Shown: positions 60,967 through 64,000 of the stretch, one piece after another
Position numbering within the stretch: position 1 is the stretch's first letter
Layout: each line of letters begins with the position of its first letter
From: Coprinus comatus
Lineage: Eukaryota > Basidiomycota > Agaricomycetes > Agaricales > Agaricaceae
DNA length: 64,000 nt
Direction: 5' to 3'
Assembly: GCA_034638255.1 (NCBI GenBank)
Contig: JAWPGT010000041.1
Span: forward strand, 1 to 64,000
Position numbers and translations under genes: made by a program
Notes under the pieces: model-generated
What the model was told of the DNA's origin: nothing
The model's input: the letters and a program-made list of their open reading frames with translations, nothing else
Databases searched by the model: none

Positions 60967-61763
60967 AGTTCAGAGACGAGAGTAGGAAGTGTGAAGATAT
61001 GTTTGTGGTTCGTTATAAATGTTTTTCGTGACACATGAAACTTGAAGATCCGAAAAAGTAGGCTGTATCCCTGAGTTACATATTAATGACTGTCCACACA
61101 GAAAAATACAGCCCCTTTGACAAAAGAACCTACAAATGCTGTGAGCGAAGGTGAGGAAGACGTGGGACATTAAACAGGAGCTAGGCTGCTTATTAAGTAT
61201 TACCCGTGTGGCGACAGTTTCTCCGACAATATGCTTAGCAGCCTTTTTTATCAGTGGGGGCTGTGTTTTTTCCGTATCTCATTAATTCTCCTGCCACAAC
61301 AACCAGATATGGATTACGATTGTACTATTATGTTGTACTCGGTTGATTACTTGTGTGGTACAAAATAGTGTGACGCATTGGTGACGCATCACGATTGTAC
61401 AAATATATATTTTTGCATGGAGATTCTGGCATCAAACGCTACTACCTTGTGCGATGTAAAATAGTGATGGGATATGGTAATTGTACATTTCTTTCGGCCC
61501 TTTTGTGCTACAAGGAAGGTGACTCACAGCAATAAACACATCTCATACCTGTCCTCCCTGAATCCTCTTGAAGGAGCTGTGAAAGGTCGACACGTTTTGA
61601 TGCAGATGTACGGTTCAGTTAAATTTAGATTGCTTAAGCACTGGCTCGGCATCAAACAGACATCAAAGCGCCGAATGATGAACTCCCTTTCTGAATTCCA
61701 TATGGCACTGACCCTGTTTACAACCTTCATACGAACCTTCACGTTCTTCGAGTAATACCGCTA
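60967..61763. other. Divergent promoter region between two transporters
   Basis: A shared upstream region of the ArsB-like (-) and CorA-like (+) genes. TGTGACGCATTGGTGACGCATCA at 61,370-61,392 contains a direct GTGACGCAT repeat, a possible factor site. An open frame at 61,474-61,755 is not supported. Confidence 0.4.
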
Positions 61764-64000
61764 ATGACCAGTGCAATGCCCTCGCATTTCTCCCAAGACG
61801 ACTTCAATCCTAAAGAGGATCTTAGTCGAGTACCTAATCCCTCTCACCGCCATGCAGCGCCTTCAGCTCCCTGGCCTTGGGTGGACTTGGGCGATAGCAA
61901 GTCATATTTTTTCTTCTAGAATGCATTACACTGATCTTCTAAATTGTACCCCTAAAAGCTGTTAATCCAGAACAACTAACCTCCGACCTTCCGCCCGTAC
62001 CGCCAATATGTAATCATTCACAATGCAACGGAAGATGCTGGAAAATGTATCCAGAGTCGCGCTTCCCTAATTGGACTGAAGAGCAGGTGATACGGAGCAA
62101 GATTTCCAAAGCAGTTCAAGATTATGACCGCAAGAAACCCTGCAAGTTACTCTTTGTGGATGTGGACAACCAGGGAAAGTTTAGCAGCCCAGAAAATTAT
62201 GTTGCCAATGAGGATAATATTCAAAACACTTGGAGATATATTATCGATGATGAGGTGGGTTAACCCAGTAACTCCTATAACTGACATATTTTGATGTTCC
62301 CAACGCTTCTTTTTTTCAGCGCCCTCAAAATCTCCGTGTAAGGGCAGTGTTTGTGGAAAATCTTTCTGGACCGGTTCTACAAATGCTCGGAGCCAGGTGT
62401 GTTTTCTAAAAATGTCCATAATATGCTATTTTTGTCCCACTAATAATGTCAATGTTCCATGTAACACAGGTATAATATAGAACCATTTTTCTGGTCTTCT
62501 TCGCTGAATTGGATACCCTCGCGTTACCAAGAAGACCCTAAGCATGGAAAGGGAGACCGTAAGTGCTGCACTGCACAATAACGGTGCTTGACTAATACTA
62601 GTATCTCAGATATTACAATTTGCTTGACATTTTTACGATCTATACCAAAAGATTCTGATGCCACTCGCATGGACGCTGGTATCCGCAAGTCATCGGATTC
62701 AATCAGAGCATCCACCTTGAGTGCGTGTGTTACATTTGTCAAAGATAGATCAAGAAGACACTAAGTTGTTCATAACAGGTCAACAAATGATCGATACACA
62801 GGCTCCTCTACCTCTATCCTCAAGTAAGTCGGTTATTAACTGGTCTCTTCATAGCTAATAGCAAAGCTGATTTATACTGTGATAGGTGGACAACTTCTTG
62901 TTCTAGATATCCTATCTGTACATTTAATTCGAAGCACCGAAGGCAGTACGATAATATCATATCATCCTAGCCTACCACTTCCGACAACCACAGCCAAAGA
63001 GTTACAACAGCGGATCAGGTTTGCGGGTAAGCTTCTTTTACTTTTGAATAACAATAAACTTGTATATGGATCAAAATATTGTTGTTTTTGTTCACAGGTC
63101 AAAGTGTGTATTGGCAAAATATGTTTCAGGTGTCCTCAGATACAACATTTGTGTTGTTAACCTTCATGTGGCATGCTATGTACGCTTGGGATGAGGCATT
63201 GGAACACCTATACGCGCATATATGCACTTTGGTATATCAGGTTATAACAACAATTAATGACGCCCAACTAACAACATGCACAGGAAACTAAAGTAATTGA
63301 AACGAATGAGATGCGATTAACGACAGAGCTTCACATCATTCGAGCTCATCATCTACACTATTCCTCTTTACTAGAAGATTTCCGGAAAACGATCAAGTTC
63401 ATTAAAGAAACGAAAAATCCTGTGATAGAAGGGATGTCTCCTTCAGAGAAGGATTTGACAGAGAACATGTTGCACAGAGAATGCGAGGCTTTACTGAGTG
63501 AGATCAGGAGGTTAGAGATGAGTAGGAGGATGCAAGATAAGAGATTGAAGAATGTTATGAATCTTGTAAGTTGTTCGCTCCAATATTGTATGACATTTAT
63601 GCAAAGGTTGACCTAGAGTACAGGTGTTCAGTAGTGTGAATATCTTGGACAGCAAGAGGATGCAAAGAATGACGGAAGCTGCTGTTCGAGATAGTGCTGG
63701 TACGTAACATGATATCTGATTTGAAATTTTTGCTAACAGTTTCCGTAGCTGTGTGTATCCATGTCATTTCATTGACTCTTCGTAACTGACAAATGTCATA
63801 GATGAAGCAAATAGCCTACCTAACTATGATCTTCTTACCTTCCGGTTTTGTTGCAGTAAGTCCTGAGGATATAATCTTCCCTGCCCCATATATTCAACTA
63901 TGTGATTTAAATAGGCCGTATTCGGGATGAACGTTAAAGAAATTGTACCAGAAACGTATGGAAGTCTAGGCACCTACATTGGTGTCGCTATAGCCATGAC
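61764..64000 (+). CDS. CorA-like Mg2+/divalent cation transporter (3' end outside window)
   Basis: Start ATG 61764 (MTSAMPSHFSQDDFNPKEDL); the first intron is 61,897-61,970 with a GC donor (GCAAGT) and AG acceptor, the only join that keeps frame. Later exons encode LTSDLPPVPPICNHSQCNGR, LLFVDVDNQGKFSSPENYV, LRVRAVFVENLSGPVLQMLG, PFFWSSSLNWIPSRYQEDP, LVLDILSVHLIRSTEGSTII and the long helical part (EMRLTTELHIIRAHHLHYSS, EALLSEIRRLEMSRRMQDKR). The first membrane segment KQIAYLTMIFLPSGFVAAVF runs into FGMN, the hallmark Gly-Met-Asn of CorA channels. This distant, mushroom-type branch has a large soluble domain. The gene is cut by the window end after YIGVAIAMT, so the second helix is missing here. 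Confidence 0.85.

Overview
The window is nuclear DNA of a filamentous basidiomycete, most likely an Agaricomycete. Genes are broken by many short introns (about 45-80 nt, GT...AG), both strands are used, spacing is fungal, and several families are typical of mushrooms: a DUF6534-type seven-helix protein, a velvet factor, AIG1-like P-loop GTPases, NACHT NTPases, a thaumatin-like cluster, and a small family with a VPFPDG...HNLPPL core. No bacterial operons, CRISPR arrays, rRNA or tRNA genes were found. Exon joins were worked out by hand from reading frame, splice sites and family resemblance.

Layout. 0-4.2 kb: the tail of one AIG1-like GTPase, a complete tandem paralog, then NADP isocitrate dehydrogenase with a likely mitochondrial presequence exon. 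4.2-8.2 kb: gene-poor DNA with a ~565-bp palindromic foldback element. 8.2-12.4 kb: a CPA2-type cation/H+ antiporter (-) and a DUF6534 membrane protein (+). 14.2-19.5 kb: an unrecognised ~950-residue protein and a velvet-domain regulator, both (-). 21.7-29.1 kb: mitochondrial Mn superoxide dismutase (-) and 1,3-beta-glucan synthase (+), sharing a ~395-bp promoter. 31.7-37.4 kb: three tandem thaumatin-like genes, the middle one truncated by an internal deletion. 38.8-45.3 kb: a Zn2Cys6 transcription factor with a Gln-rich tail and a REEP/Yop1-type ER-shaping protein, both (-). 46.4-49.1 kb: a BAH-PHD protein whose PHD finger is split by ~529 residues. 49.7-53.4 kb: a small basidiomycete-type orphan, a NACHT pseudogene and a small WTQYEED-type protein. 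54.1-57.3 kb: an F-box/WD40 protein. 57.8-64 kb: a PAT10/Asterix homolog, an ArsB/NhaD-type ion transporter, and a CorA-like protein that runs off the window.

The genes do not form one pathway. Loose themes are cell-wall glucan (glucan synthase, thaumatin-like glucan-binding proteins), ion transport (CPA2, ArsB-like, CorA-like), ER membrane biology (REEP, PAT10) and transcription or chromatin control (velvet, Zn2Cys6, BAH-PHD). The observations most worth following up are the split PHD finger, the thaumatin cluster with graded intron content, the long palindrome, the NACHT pseudogene with two Gln-to-stop changes, and the orphan small gene beside it.
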